64,000 nucleotides of DNA. Source: 'Nostoc azollae' 0708. GTDB taxonomy: Bacteria > Cyanobacteriota > Cyanobacteriia > Cyanobacteriales > Nostocaceae. The position numbers and the translations under genes are program-made. Under the pieces are notes generated by a model. The model did no database searches. It worked only from the letters and a program-made list of their open reading frames with translations, and was not told the origin of the DNA. Shown one piece after another: positions 19,703 to 30,300 of the stretch. Numbering within the stretch: the stretch's first letter is position 1; every line of letters begins with the position of its first letter. Location: NCBI RefSeq assembly GCF_000196515.1, contig NC_014248.1, forward strand, positions 4,406,001 to 4,470,000, read 5' to 3'.

Positions 19703-20250
19703 GTGACAAGTGTGATAGGTGAGGCAGAATATAGCAGTTATGGAAAAGAAGCTGCCACACTAGACAGAGAGATATTGAAGCAGTTGGCAATAGAGGAACT
19801 GGTAGAAATCATTATTGACCAGGGGAAAAGTATAGAGAACCTAACAAATAGAGTAGTAGAACTGGAAAAAGAAATAGAGAAACTCAAAGTCAGTAGAGAT
19901 TTAGAGACCATAACATGATCCAAACCACCCTTGGGAGACATCCTCAAAAAAAGCGAGAATAAACAAGAAGAGAAACAAGAAGAGAACCAGACACGAAAAC
20001 GGAAACCAGGAGGACAACCAGGGCATAGGGGAAAAAGGAGAAAGGTGTTTGGTGGAGTAGATAGAATAGATTTGAGATAGTGGGACGGCAAGTATGTGGA
20101 TGGTGAGGTCAGGGGGAACTGTTTGGTGAACCAATAAAAATCCAAACACAACAAGTAGGGGAGTTGGTGGACAGGCCAATCCAAATAGTAGAATATCAAA
20201 GATATACGTGCATTTGCAGTAGACCTATCTTTAAAAGAAATTTTGTGGGA
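19703..20250 (+). pseudogene. IS66-type transposase, N-terminal remnant
   Basis: An open stretch of 71 codons (19703-19918) ends in the leucine-zipper-like coiled coil VVELEKEIEKLKVSRDLE typical of the start of IS66 transposases. The following text continues in broken frames as KPPLGDILKKSENKQEE and RKRKPGGQPGHRGKRRK, the conserved basic stretch of that family. Everything after about 20250 is missing or replaced by an IS5 remnant. Confidence 0.65.
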
Positions 20251-20286
20251 AAATAAACAGAAAAAATATAACTGTGTATATCAATA

Positions 20287-21187
20287 ATGACAAGTCCCCT
20301 AGAAAGAATAGAATTATACCCCCAGGAATCAAAAAGATTAATTCAGATTAAGTATGAAGACTTTATCACATGAGTAGCATTAGCAGAAAAAAGGCATCTA
20401 GAGAAACAAGCATAAATTGAAAAAAGAAAAATTAGGTTAATAGCGTCTGGAGGAGGACTTAAAGTAGAAATGACCCTAAAGGAGGGAATATGTCTATCCC
20501 TAGTAGACCTCAGACAGAAGCCAAAATTTGAAATTTCAGGACTATTGTTTGATCTATGGGGGACAAAAGCAAATAACACATTTAATGATTGCGTAGAAAT
20601 TCTGAGGGAAATTTTATCTGTCTCCCAAATATAAGATGCAAAAAAAGATGAGCAAAAATATCAAGAATTACGGGAAGGACTGAGTGAGTATAAATAAATG
20701 ATAGATCGTGCAGAAAGATCTATAGAAAGACCAGGTGACTGACTATCAGGAGCAGAAAGAATACTATTCAGGCAAGAAGAAAATACACACTCTAAAAAAT
20801 CCATTTAGAGTATTGCCACGAGGTGAAGATATAGTTGATATTTTTATTGGATAATTAGGTAAAATAAGCGATATTACACTATTTAGAAATAATCGCCAAA
20901 ACCTAGATGCCAAACAAGGATTTTTGGGAGACAAACCTTATATAGGAGAATAATTTATTACCACAGCTTATAAGAAGCCCAAAAAAGCTGAATTTTCACA
21001 GGTCCAAAAAGAAGAAAATAAAAAAATATCATCAAGAAGAATTGGTGTTGAACATCTCATAACTTTTCGAGTGGCTAGTAATAGATTTCCTTTAGCTCGA
21101 CATGGTTATAATCCGGTGATAATAGGAGTATGTGGATTAGTTAGTTTAGATCTAAATTATTCATTTATACTCAGTCATGATATTTGA
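20287..21187 (+). pseudogene. IS5-family transposase remnant (copy 1)
   Basis: Reading from ATG 20287 (MTSPLERIELYPQESKRL) there are many stops, then GICLSLVDLRQKP, GLLFDLWGTKANNTFND and, near the end, FLGDKPYIGE, ISSRRIGVEHLI and FRVASNRFPLA, the IS5/DDE_Tnp_4 type. Copy 2 at 42050-42733 is nearly collinear. Both share a noncoding tail (21188-21398 and 42765-42987), which suggests the tail belongs to the same unit. Confidence 0.7.
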
Positions 21188-21398
21188 ATTATCAGCCTTT
21201 AGATTATCTTTTTTAGAAAGCTATATTTCTCAAAACTTTTAATAATTTTGATATTTTCATCCCCAAACCCTTATTTTTGCCTTCAGCCATAATCAGTGTT
21301 TCATCCCAGTTATAGTTCGTGTAAACCTTTCACAGTAAGTTTTTTATCTTTTGTAGACAAGTCTATTGCATATAACAGGGAACAGGGGGGATGAGGGA
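21188..21398. repeat. Noncoding tail shared with 42765-42987
   Basis: About 210 bases following the IS5 transposase remnant are nearly identical at both loci, with the shared segments ATCCCCAAACCCTTATTTTT and GTTCGTGTAA. It ends around GGGAACAGGGGGGATGAGGG. Beyond it, 21399-21550 holds nothing I recognise except the approach to the cphA2 frame. Confidence 0.6.
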
Positions 21399-21550
21399 TA
21401 CGAAAGAGAAATAAAGGCTCTTTATTATTCACTTCTGACTATTTAACTCTGCTGTGATGTAGTAGGAATTATGTCCTGAGATAGTTGAAATTATTACTGT
21501 GTACAACTAATATTAAGCCATAAGTAGAACAGCAATAAGTCAGAATCCAA

Positions 21551-23497
21551 GTGTTAGCGTGTTTAGAGAAGGATTTATTATCAATAATTCAGCAACAAAG
21601 CAATGATTTCATCCACATCAATGCCAGAAAAACTGATGTCTTCGATATTTTTGACTTAAGATATTACATTGGTCCAAATCCTTATTTAGATAGAGGTGCC
21701 TTAGTTTTTAATTTTGCTTTGACTGGATATGGAGAAGTATTAAAGATTTAGGAATATCTTGAGCACATTAGTAAACAGTATTCTCACTTAGACAAGCAAA
21801 CATATAATTCCTATGGTGATTTGTTTGCTCGTGTTATCTCCGAAGTGGGAAAATTAGACATGGGTTTGCACATCAATCACTGGAGTATCAAGCCTGATCA
21901 GTATTATGTAAAAATCAGCATCCAAGCACTACATGAACTGACCAGTAGAGCAGTAGTTTATTTTGTTTGGGATTGGTGGGAAACTATTCCTAAAGGTGAG
22001 GATTTCCTCTTTGAAGAAGGGTTGATCAAACTGCAAAATAGATTTCGTTTATCTGCTTATGGTGGACCCACGGTTTACGCTTTATTGCGAACAGCTTATA
22101 ACCAAGTTATTCCCGCTTTCTATTTATGGGAAGAGGGATTGATGCAATATGGTTTTGGGAGAAAATTGGTGCGGGGAGTCGCAACTACTTTTGATGGTTA
22201 TAGTCATATAGATTCCGAATTTACCACTCGCAAGGATGACTGTAAAGGATTTTTACACAATTTTAGTTTCCCTATTCCAGAGGGTGAAATTGTATTTTCT
22301 GAACAAGAAGCTGTGGAGGTAGCGAGAGTTATTGGCTACCCGGTTACTGTTAAGCCTGTGGTGGGTCATAAAGGAATTGGTGTTACACCACCTGATGTGC
22401 ATAATGCTAGAGAGTTAACATCGGCTTATAATAGAGCGTTGATGGCGATTCCTGAAGAACAACCAACGCGAATTATCGTGGAGAAAAGTATCCGGGGAAA
22501 AGATTTCCGTTTATTGTGTGTTAATGGTAGATTCATTGCTGCTACAGAACGCTGTCCTGCATCAGTTACTGGTCATGGTCATGCAACTATTAAAGAACTA
22601 ATTAGACGGGAAAATCGTAAACCGGAACGCTGGGATACACCGACTTCACCCATGGGTAAGATTGAGATTGATGAGGCGTTAGAACGGTATATAGATGAAC
22701 AGGGTTTGATGTTGGATAGTATTGTCGAGAGCGCTCGCACTGTTTATTTGCGTAAAGTAGCTAATCTGTCAGCGGGTAGAGTCAGTATTGATGCCACAAC
22801 AATAATTCACCATGATAATATCATCTTGGCGCAAGATATATCCCAATATTTTCGCCTCACTTGTTTGGTGATTGATGTCATTGCTGAAGATATTTCCAAA
22901 TCTTGGAAAGCTGGTAACTTTGCTATTTTACAAATTAATTCTGCACCAGGAATTTTAATGCATCTTAACCCAGCAGTGGGTGGAAGTGTTGATGTTCCTG
23001 CTCATATTTTGTCAACCTTTTTTGAATCTGCTAGAGATTCCAGAATTCCCATTATTACTTTTAATCACATTTCTGTCAGTGAATTACAAGCAACTATTGA
23101 TCACATTCTTTCACAACATCGTGAATCGACAATTGGTGCTGTTTGTCGTGAGGAAATTTTTGTTAATCGTTCGGAAAAGCTATTGACAAGGGATTATAAC
23201 AGCAATATCCAAATCTTGTTGCGTAATCCCAAACTTGATTTACTCATTGCTGAATACCCAGAAGATATCCTGGAAGAAGATGGACTATTTTACAAAGGAA
23301 GTAATATTTTTGTTTTGGATAATCCCAGTGAAATAGAAATGATGTTAGTCAGGGATATTTTGGATGATTCAATTGTGGTGATTAATAAAGAACAGGATAT
23401 TTCTATTCGCCGTCAAGGATTAATTGAAGATTATGCTTTGGGTGCTGATGAACCATTCACAAGGGTTTATTTGAAGGAGATTAGCTCGATTTTGTAA
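21551..23497 (+). pseudogene. cphA2: CphA2-like cyanophycin synthetase with one stop codon
   Basis: The frame encodes about 648 residues in line with CphA2, a shortened cyanophycin synthetase. It has the N-terminal domain (LRYYIGPNPYLDRGALVF, SEVGKLDMGLH), the ATP-grasp domain (VKPVVGHKGIGVT, IVEKSIRGKDFRLLCVNG, FAILQINSAPGILMHLNPAV) and a short degenerate Mur-ligase-like tail instead of the full C-terminal ligase of CphA1. CphA2 rebuilds cyanophycin, the Asp-Arg nitrogen store, from beta-Asp-Arg dipeptide. A single TAG at 21749-21751 interrupts it at codon 67; everything else is open. The first usable start is GTG 21551. Probably a very recent pseudogene. Confidence 0.75.
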
Positions 23498-23568
23498 CTG
23501 AAAATAAAAGTATACATTTCAATACTGCTCGGTTAAACGGGAAAGGGGGAAACAAAAACCTTTACCCT

Positions 23569-25560
23569 TTAATCATAATCATAGTCTGATTCATATATTT
23601 CTACATCTGGTGAAACTGTGGCATCAGTGAAATCCATAGCATCATCTGTGAGACGGATGATTTCCCCAGAGAAAAAATTTGCTAAACTTTTAGCCGCTTT
23701 TGCCACTTCATCATTATCCCAAGTTGACATAGGTGCTTGTGATATAGGTGCTTGGGTTAGTGGAGGTGGAAGGGTTTGTACTGGGGCTGAGTTCGTGACT
23801 ACAGGCTCATTTCTGGTTGGTGGTGCTTGGATTGGTTGTCGTACAGGTGCTGGCGTTGGTTGTGGTGTTGCTTGTGGCTGGTTATAGCTGGGTATTGTTG
23901 GTGGTTGTTGAACACGATTAGAATCTCGTTGAGGAGGATTTCTTGCGGCTGAAGTGGAAGTTGATGAAGTTGCTTTTTCTAGATTGACTTGGATATGACG
24001 CTGAAAAGTCTGCTGAAAAGCAGTTGTAATGATAGGCAAATCCGATTTACCCTTTTCATACCATGCTTGTTTAATAGCAATACGAGCTAAAGCGCCATTA
24101 AAGTCCAACAGATTACTCATTTGACGTAACATTTCTCGCCTGGAGGGTGGTTGGAGGTTCGCAAGTACCTGTTGCCAAATCTGAGTTAAATCATACTGTG
24201 ATTCTGTAACAACTTCCTGTGCGGGTGCTGTAGGATTTGTTACAGCAGGTGGGGGTGGAGTGTATACAGGTTCTGGTGCAGGTGAAGATACTGTTTGAGG
24301 TGCTGAATTGTGATTTTTTTGGGTATAAGCTGGTGTGGGTGAAGATATTTGAGAATTATGATTTGTCTGGGTATAAGCTGGTGGTGGTGAAAATGCTGCT
24401 GGGTAAGAAGGTGGAGATACAGCAGGTGTATTCAAGACTTGCGAGACGCTGAGTGCTTGTGGCTGAATATTTGCACTAGGTAACAGGCCGAGTAATGTGA
24501 CTTCTAACCACAATCGAGGCTGGGTGGTGTTTTTTAGTTGGACTTCTGCTGTTCTTAAATGTTGCTGTCCGCGCAAAATTGTAGTTATGTCTAACTTGTG
24601 GGCAAAGTTAATTAGTGTTGTCCAGGTTTGTTGAGTACAAGCAACTAAGTCTTGACGATTTGGGGCAGTTTTAGCAATGAGTAAGTCTCGGTAGAAGGCG
24701 GCAACATTTTGTAGAATGGTAAGGGGTTCTCTGCCTCGATCTAGGATTTGTCGGGTAGAATCTAATACGATTTCGGCATTATCTTGAGTGATCGCATCTA
24801 ATAAAGCTAACAAATCCTTTTCACTTACTGAACCCACTAGGTCCCAAACTTGATCTGGTATGACTTCTCCAGGGAACAAAGCTAGTTGATCCAGTAAACT
24901 TTCCGCATCTCGCAAGCCTCCCTGAGACATTTGTGCTACTAACGTGACCGCATCAAGGCAAATATTAATGTTTTCTTTTGAGGCGATCGCACCTAAATGC
25001 TTTACCATCGCTTCTAGGTGAATGCGTCTAAAGTCAAACCTTTGACAGCGGGAAATAATTGTTGGTAATACTCGCTGTGGGTCAGTTGTGGCTAGGACAA
25101 AAACAACGTACTTCGGTGGTTCTTCTAATGTTTTTAGTAACGCATTGAATGCTGCGGTACTGAGCATATGACATTCATCAATCACATAAACTTTGTACCG
25201 ACACTGTACAGGAGCAAACTGTGCCTTTTCAATCAATTCGCGGATATTATCGACACCAGTATTACTAGCCGCGTCGATTTCAATTACATCCAGGGAATAA
25301 CCTTTAGTAATACCTTGACAAATATCACAAACTCCACAAGGTATGGGGGTTGGCTTGTCACTTTTAAGACAATTTAATGATTTAGCTAAAATCCGGGCGC
25401 TAGAGGTTTTCCCCGTGCCTCTGGGTCCAGTAAACAAATAGGCAGGGGCAATTTTTGCCGAACTAATGGCATTAGTCAGGGTAGTAGTGATCGCCTCTTG
25501 TCCCACCAGTTCAGCAAAACTCTTGGGGCGATACTTGTGGTGCAGGGGTTCGTAAGACAT
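23569..25560 (-). CDS. dnaX: DNA polymerase III gamma/tau subunit
   Basis: The 663-residue clamp-loader ATPase has Walker A GPRGTGKT (residues 45-52), zinc ligands Cys64, Cys75, Cys78 and Cys81, Walker B VYVIDECHML and the sensor segment RCQRFDFRR. After about residue 360 comes a long proline-, glutamine- and threonine-rich linker and a short C-terminal domain. The subunit loads the sliding clamp and organises the replisome. Start ATG 25560 (MSYEPLHHKYRPKSF) is the usual one. There is no intein, although some cyanobacterial dnaX genes carry one. Reads intact. Confidence 0.95.
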   Translation of the reverse strand: MSYEPLHHKYRPKSFAELVGQEAITTTLTNAISSAKIAPAYLFTGPRGTGKTSSARILAKSLNCLKSDKPTPIPCGVCDICQGITKGYSLDVIEIDAASNTGVDNIRELIEKAQFAPVQCRYKVYVIDECHMLSTAAFNALLKTLEEPPKYVVFVLATTDPQRVLPTIISRCQRFDFRRIHLEAMVKHLGAIASKENINICLDAVTLVAQMSQGGLRDAESLLDQLALFPGEVIPDQVWDLVGSVSEKDLLALLDAITQDNAEIVLDSTRQILDRGREPLTILQNVAAFYRDLLIAKTAPNRQDLVACTQQTWTTLINFAHKLDITTILRGQQHLRTAEVQLKNTTQPRLWLEVTLLGLLPSANIQPQALSVSQVLNTPAVSPPSYPAAFSPPPAYTQTNHNSQISSPTPAYTQKNHNSAPQTVSSPAPEPVYTPPPPAVTNPTAPAQEVVTESQYDLTQIWQQVLANLQPPSRREMLRQMSNLLDFNGALARIAIKQAWYEKGKSDLPIITTAFQQTFQRHIQVNLEKATSSTSTSAARNPPQRDSNRVQQPPTIPSYNQPQATPQPTPAPVRQPIQAPPTRNEPVVTNSAPVQTLPPPLTQAPISQAPMSTWDNDEVAKAAKSLANFFSGEIIRLTDDAMDFTDATVSPDVEIYESDYDYD

Positions 25561-26497
25561 GGAGAGCGTAATTACTAGCTAAAAACAAGGACACTTTCCG
25601 AATCAGTTTAATATCTTTCGCGTTTCAATACCCTGGTAATTGCTATAACCATCAAAAATTACACCTAATATCATGTCTGTTTAATTATCATATATTTTAT
25701 CGTACTCCCCATCTTCCCCAAACAGTGATTGCCTACGGCAGTGCGCGGGAGCCCAATCGCCCTTACTAGACTCCTGCGATTCGTACGGAACCCTTGCGCT
25801 ATCGCTCTTCCTACACTCACTACATCCCCCAAATAGCGATACCTTCGGTCAGCTGAGTGCAAGGCATACGTTCCGCGAATGCTAACGCACCTCCCCATAT
25901 TCTCAAAAAGCGATACCTACGGTTAGCTACCGCTAACGCTAACGCGCTGCCTGCATTTCCCAAAGGGAAGTGACAAGTCAGCGCAATCGCTGTGTATGCC
26001 AAGACCAAGAGCCAACGATACTGAACAAGACAAAATAGGTCGATTTGAGCGGATTAAAAATTGGGCGGATTAAAAAGGCGATTACAGCTTTAGAAAAACA
26101 ACAAGCTATGATATCAAGTCAAGGCAGGGGGCTTACCAAGTCCGTCAAAATTTAAAGAAATCTTGGTACTACAAGTTACAAGTTCCGACTCCATGTTTAC
26201 CATGCGCGACATCGTCACAATTGAGTAAATACATGCATTTAGGCAAAGCTGGTACTCAAGAACATAATATTCACTGTAAATATTTATTAGGTAAGGTTTA
26301 AATTACGTAAAGAATATATGCGCTATGTACAGAATTATAAAATGTCAATATTATAAAATGTCAATTATTCAAATAGTATAGATATACACATATCAAACTA
26401 GCGGATCTGGGAAGGGCTACAAAATTCACCCCTATTCCCTGATAACCCAATAGCAGCTTGTCACGGACATCGCTAAAATTTGAAGAAGCAACATTCA
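25561..26497. other. Long intergenic region with palindromic repeats
   Basis: Between divergent dnaX and the paralogue of the CHAT gene. 25690-26010 is dense in short palindromic motifs built on GCGATACCTTCGGTCAGC, CTACGGTTAGCTACCGCTAACG and ATTCGTACGG, the HIP/REP-like class common in cyanobacteria. 26040-26300 has broken coding-like text (LEKQQAMIS, GRGLTKSVKI) that I cannot place. 26310-26345 contains a short direct duplication of TATTATAAAATGTCAAT. Promoters for both flanking genes should lie here but none is distinct. Confidence 0.4.
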
Positions 26498-27157
26498 ATG
26501 GTGGAGCAGATGCTCAAGCGGCTAATTCAGTGGCTCAAAAGATTATTGCGAGGTTTATTTGGGAGCAGAAAAATTCCCATTTCTACCAGACAGGATGCGG
26601 ACACAACAGTAGCGCCACCTCTTACCGATACGGATCTAGAATTTTTGTTTACAGAACTTTTAACAGGAGTTCATCAATCCAGAGGCCAGGCTTGGACGCA
26701 AAACTGGTTACATAAAATACAGCATCGTGTCACTACGCAACGTTGGTTAGAATGGTTAAATCAATTTGGCGAAAGATTATTAGCATCGAAGAAAGCTAAT
26801 AACGAATTAGCAGCGCGATTAGTACACCTAGGTGAGTTAGGCATAGGTGAGATTGGCGACCTTGCCTATAGTATTGGGATGCAATTGTTGACGCGTAATC
26901 AAGGTGAACCAATTTGGGAATATGCGGGTCCTGATGTTGTTAGCCAAATTACTTTAGCACCTATAACTTACATGGCATCGGAAGATGAAGATTTTGCAGA
27001 GGAAGAATACCAAAGTGTAACTTGGGATGAATTATTGGTGATATTGCAGGAGCATGAGAACCTGCGCCAGCAAATTGCTCAAGATTTGGGAATTGAAACT
27101 GATGATCCACAGATGATGATTCAGATGCTGATAAATCAATCACAGACATTTGGTTAG
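26498..27157 (+). CDS. Stand-alone paralogue of the CHAT protein's N-terminal module
   Basis: About 219 residues from ATG 26498 (MVEQMLKRLIQWLKRLL); an in-frame TTG at 26480 is possible but aligns less well with the neighbour. The N-terminus is an amphipathic basic helix. Residues 40-145 are a helical domain (LTDTDLEFLFTELLTGVHQS, RWLEWLNQFGERLLAS, VHLGELGIGEIGDLA). The tail TWDELLVILQEHENLRQQIA is a predicted coiled coil. All three parts recur in order in the first 280 residues of the TPR-CHAT protein 195 bases downstream. No enzymatic motif is present. It may bind or regulate that protein; this is inference. Confidence 0.75.
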   Translation: MVEQMLKRLIQWLKRLLRGLFGSRKIPISTRQDADTTVAPPLTDTDLEFLFTELLTGVHQSRGQAWTQNWLHKIQHRVTTQRWLEWLNQFGERLLASKKANNELAARLVHLGELGIGEIGDLAYSIGMQLLTRNQGEPIWEYAGPDVVSQITLAPITYMASEDEDFAEEEYQSVTWDELLVILQEHENLRQQIAQDLGIETDDPQMMIQMLINQSQTFG

Positions 27158-27352
27158 TCTTCTCCACAGAAAAATTGAAATGATCAGCAGAATTCAGAAT
27201 TGCAGAAGTAAAACCCTGATGTATAAAGAGTTTCATGATCACTCGATATCCTAATGTCCTTGTCTGTTGCTATAATTCACCAGTCTGTTAGGTAATTCAT
27301 GATTTTTTTTGACACAACGATGGCTACAATCTAGGAGAGAGAAAATGCAAGA

Positions 27353-30300
27353 ATGTGGCAAATGCTCAGGTGGCTATTGCAGTGGCTTAACAGGTTTATG
27401 AAGTATCCTTTTAACAGTCGTCGGACTCATGATGCCAACGATAAAAAGGGTCATCAGGTGGTAGAGTCTCTACCTGAATTAACCAATGCTGATCTAGAAG
27501 TATTGTTTAACGAGCTGCTTGAAGGTGTGCATCAGGCGCGGGGAAAACAATGGGCGCTGAAGTATTTGCAGCGGATGGAACCACGAATTACTGTTGAACG
27601 TTGGATAGATTGGCTGCTGATATTTGGTGAAAGATTGTTATCTTCACCTGCACCAAATAGTCAGATAGCAACGCGAATGGTTAAATTGGGTGAACTCGAT
27701 GTTGGTAAAGTTGGTGAACTTGCATCAGAAATTGGTGTCCAGCTATTGAGTCGTGAGTTTTTAGCCCAAAGGTATGTCGAGAATCCACAAGCAGTGGAGG
27801 TGGAAACAGCAGTAGCAGTAGTGGCAGATACTCCTGGGCAACAATTACTGCGGGACTTTGGTGAAGAGTTATGGGAGCATGATCAGGAAGAACCGGTGAA
27901 CAACATCACACCAGTATCCTTAAGCTTGGAGGAATCATGGACAGGGAACTCAGAACAGTGGAGTGCTCAAAATTTAGAACAACATACATCTGAGGCTGTT
28001 ATTTTTGAGTATGTCCAGGAAGATAATCCCACTGCGATTGAGGAAGTAGAATCTGTTAGTGATTCTTCTTTGGCAGAGAATTGGGATCAGTGGCTGGTAA
28101 GTTTAGAGCCCAAGGTGGCACATACTCTGGATGAGTTGGTGGTAAGGTTGGAGCAAAGCACCAATTTAGTCCAGCAACTTGCTTCTGAATTAGCTATTCG
28201 CGATGAACGCCAAGCATTAATTCAGCGTCCTAGTTTTCAAATAACTGTAACTAATCAAGCTCAAGCATGGTTTTATCAAGGTTTACAGCAAGCTAAATCT
28301 GGCGATTTGTTAGGGGCGCTGGCTTTTTATAATCAAGCTACTAAACTAGAACCAGAATCGGCTGAGTATTGGTTTAATCAAGCTTTAACCTTATTCCATT
28401 TAAAACGTTTTGAAGAAGCGATCGCAGCCTATGACCAGGCGATCGCACTCAAGCCAGATTTCTTTAAAGCCTGGTATAATCGGGGGGGAATTATGGTCGA
28501 ATTTGGCGACTTTGACGGAGCGATCACTTCTTTTGACAAGGCTATAGAATTGCAACCCAACTATCAAGAAGCTTGGTCTAGTAGGGGTTTAGCGCTGCTG
28601 AAATTAGGACTGATTTGGGAAGCAATTTCCAGTTATGACCAAGCCTTGGAGTTACAACGCCAAGACCAGGAAACTTGGTATTATCGAGGAGTTGCCTTGG
28701 CTGTAGGAGAGCAATATGAAGATGCGATCGCCTCATACAACCAAGCTATAGAAATTCAACCAGACTATCACGAAGTTTGGATTGACCGGGGAGTAGTCTT
28801 ATTTAACCTCAAGCGCTGGTCAGAAGCCATTGAATCCTGGGATCAAGCCCTCTCTATTCAACCAGACTTTTACTTAGCCTGGTATAACCGAGGCATCGCC
28901 TTGGAAAACCTAGCCAGACGAGAAGAAGCCATTACTTCCTATCAAAAAGCGATCACCATTAAACCCGACTTTCACCCTGCATGGTACAACCAAGCCGTAG
29001 CCTTCTATTATTTAAATAGATTTGCAGAAGCCATTTCTTGCTATGACAGCGCCTTAGAAATCAAACTAGACTACTGGGAAGCTTGGCTTGGTCGTGGTGG
29101 AGCCGTTGGTAACTTAGTCAATGACAAATTCTCCCTGAGTTTATCCAGTACTATAGCCGCATCCAATCCCAATCTAAATCAGCTTGGCTATGAGGGCAAA
29201 TTAGCCACATATCAAGAAGGCTTTAAATATCTTCGTCCAGATACTCACCCCGAAGGTTGGGGAAGATTGCATCTAGCTGCTGGTAATACACATTACGAAC
29301 ACGGCAAAAAACAATCCACACCCCGCTATTTTTGGCAAAAAGCCGTATCTGAATACCAACAGGCACTCTTAACCCTCACAGCCGAAGATTTCCCAGAATT
29401 ACATCTTGATGGTTTACAATCTCTCACCAAAGTGCTTATCCGTTTGGGACAAACAGTAACAGCCCAAGAATTACACCAACATGGACTAGGCTTATTACAA
29501 CAATTACTTAATCAAACAACCCGTCCTGAACACAGTAAGAAACAACTAGCTTTAAAATTTGCGGGTTTAAGACAAATGGGAGTTGACTTAGCAGTCAATA
29601 TAGGTGATTTAGTAGAATCTTGGGAAATTGCCGAACATTGTAAAAATACCTGTTTAAAATTACTGCTTTCTGATTGCCATGATGAAATTTACTCTCCCAA
29701 CTATGAAGCCATTCAACCTCTACTAAATTCTACAACAGCCGTGATTTACTGGCATCTTAGTCCAGCAGCCTTACACACCTTCATTATTAAACATGAAGCT
29801 CCTTCACCCATACTGTTATTAACACCAATACAAGATATAGAAGCTATACCCGAAGCCGTGCAACGTCTAGTTGAATTTGAAAACTGGCTAGAAGATTGGG
29901 AAAAACAATATCAAGAATATCGTCAAATACAAGATATAGAAAATCAGTACAAACATTCTTGGTGGGTAGATATAGAACAGAAGTTGTTACAACTGCAAAA
30001 CATCCTCAATATTTCTACAATTATTCAAGAACTTGAAGGTATCTCCAAACTGATTGTAATTCCCCATGGTGATTTACATAAATTACCTATCCACGCACTT
30101 TTTCCACTCAATCAGAAAAATTCACTCAATTACACCATCAACTATTTACCCAGTATCCAAATAGGCCTGGACTTAAAAACATATTCATTATCAAATTGGC
30201 AACAGCAAAAGTTCCTCAGTGTTGAAAATGTAGAACATACAAATGATAGCCAGATAAAATGTGCTGATTTTGCATCGGCAATTATCAGAAAAATGTTTGA

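Noticed and set aside
19738-20199. Long minus-strand open frame (153 codons)
   Set aside because: Antisense to the IS66 remnant, with low-complexity serine/phenylalanine content from its purine-rich coiled-coil coding strand.
23569-25560. Intein in dnaX
   Set aside because: The ATPase motifs are contiguous and length is normal for an intein-free protein.
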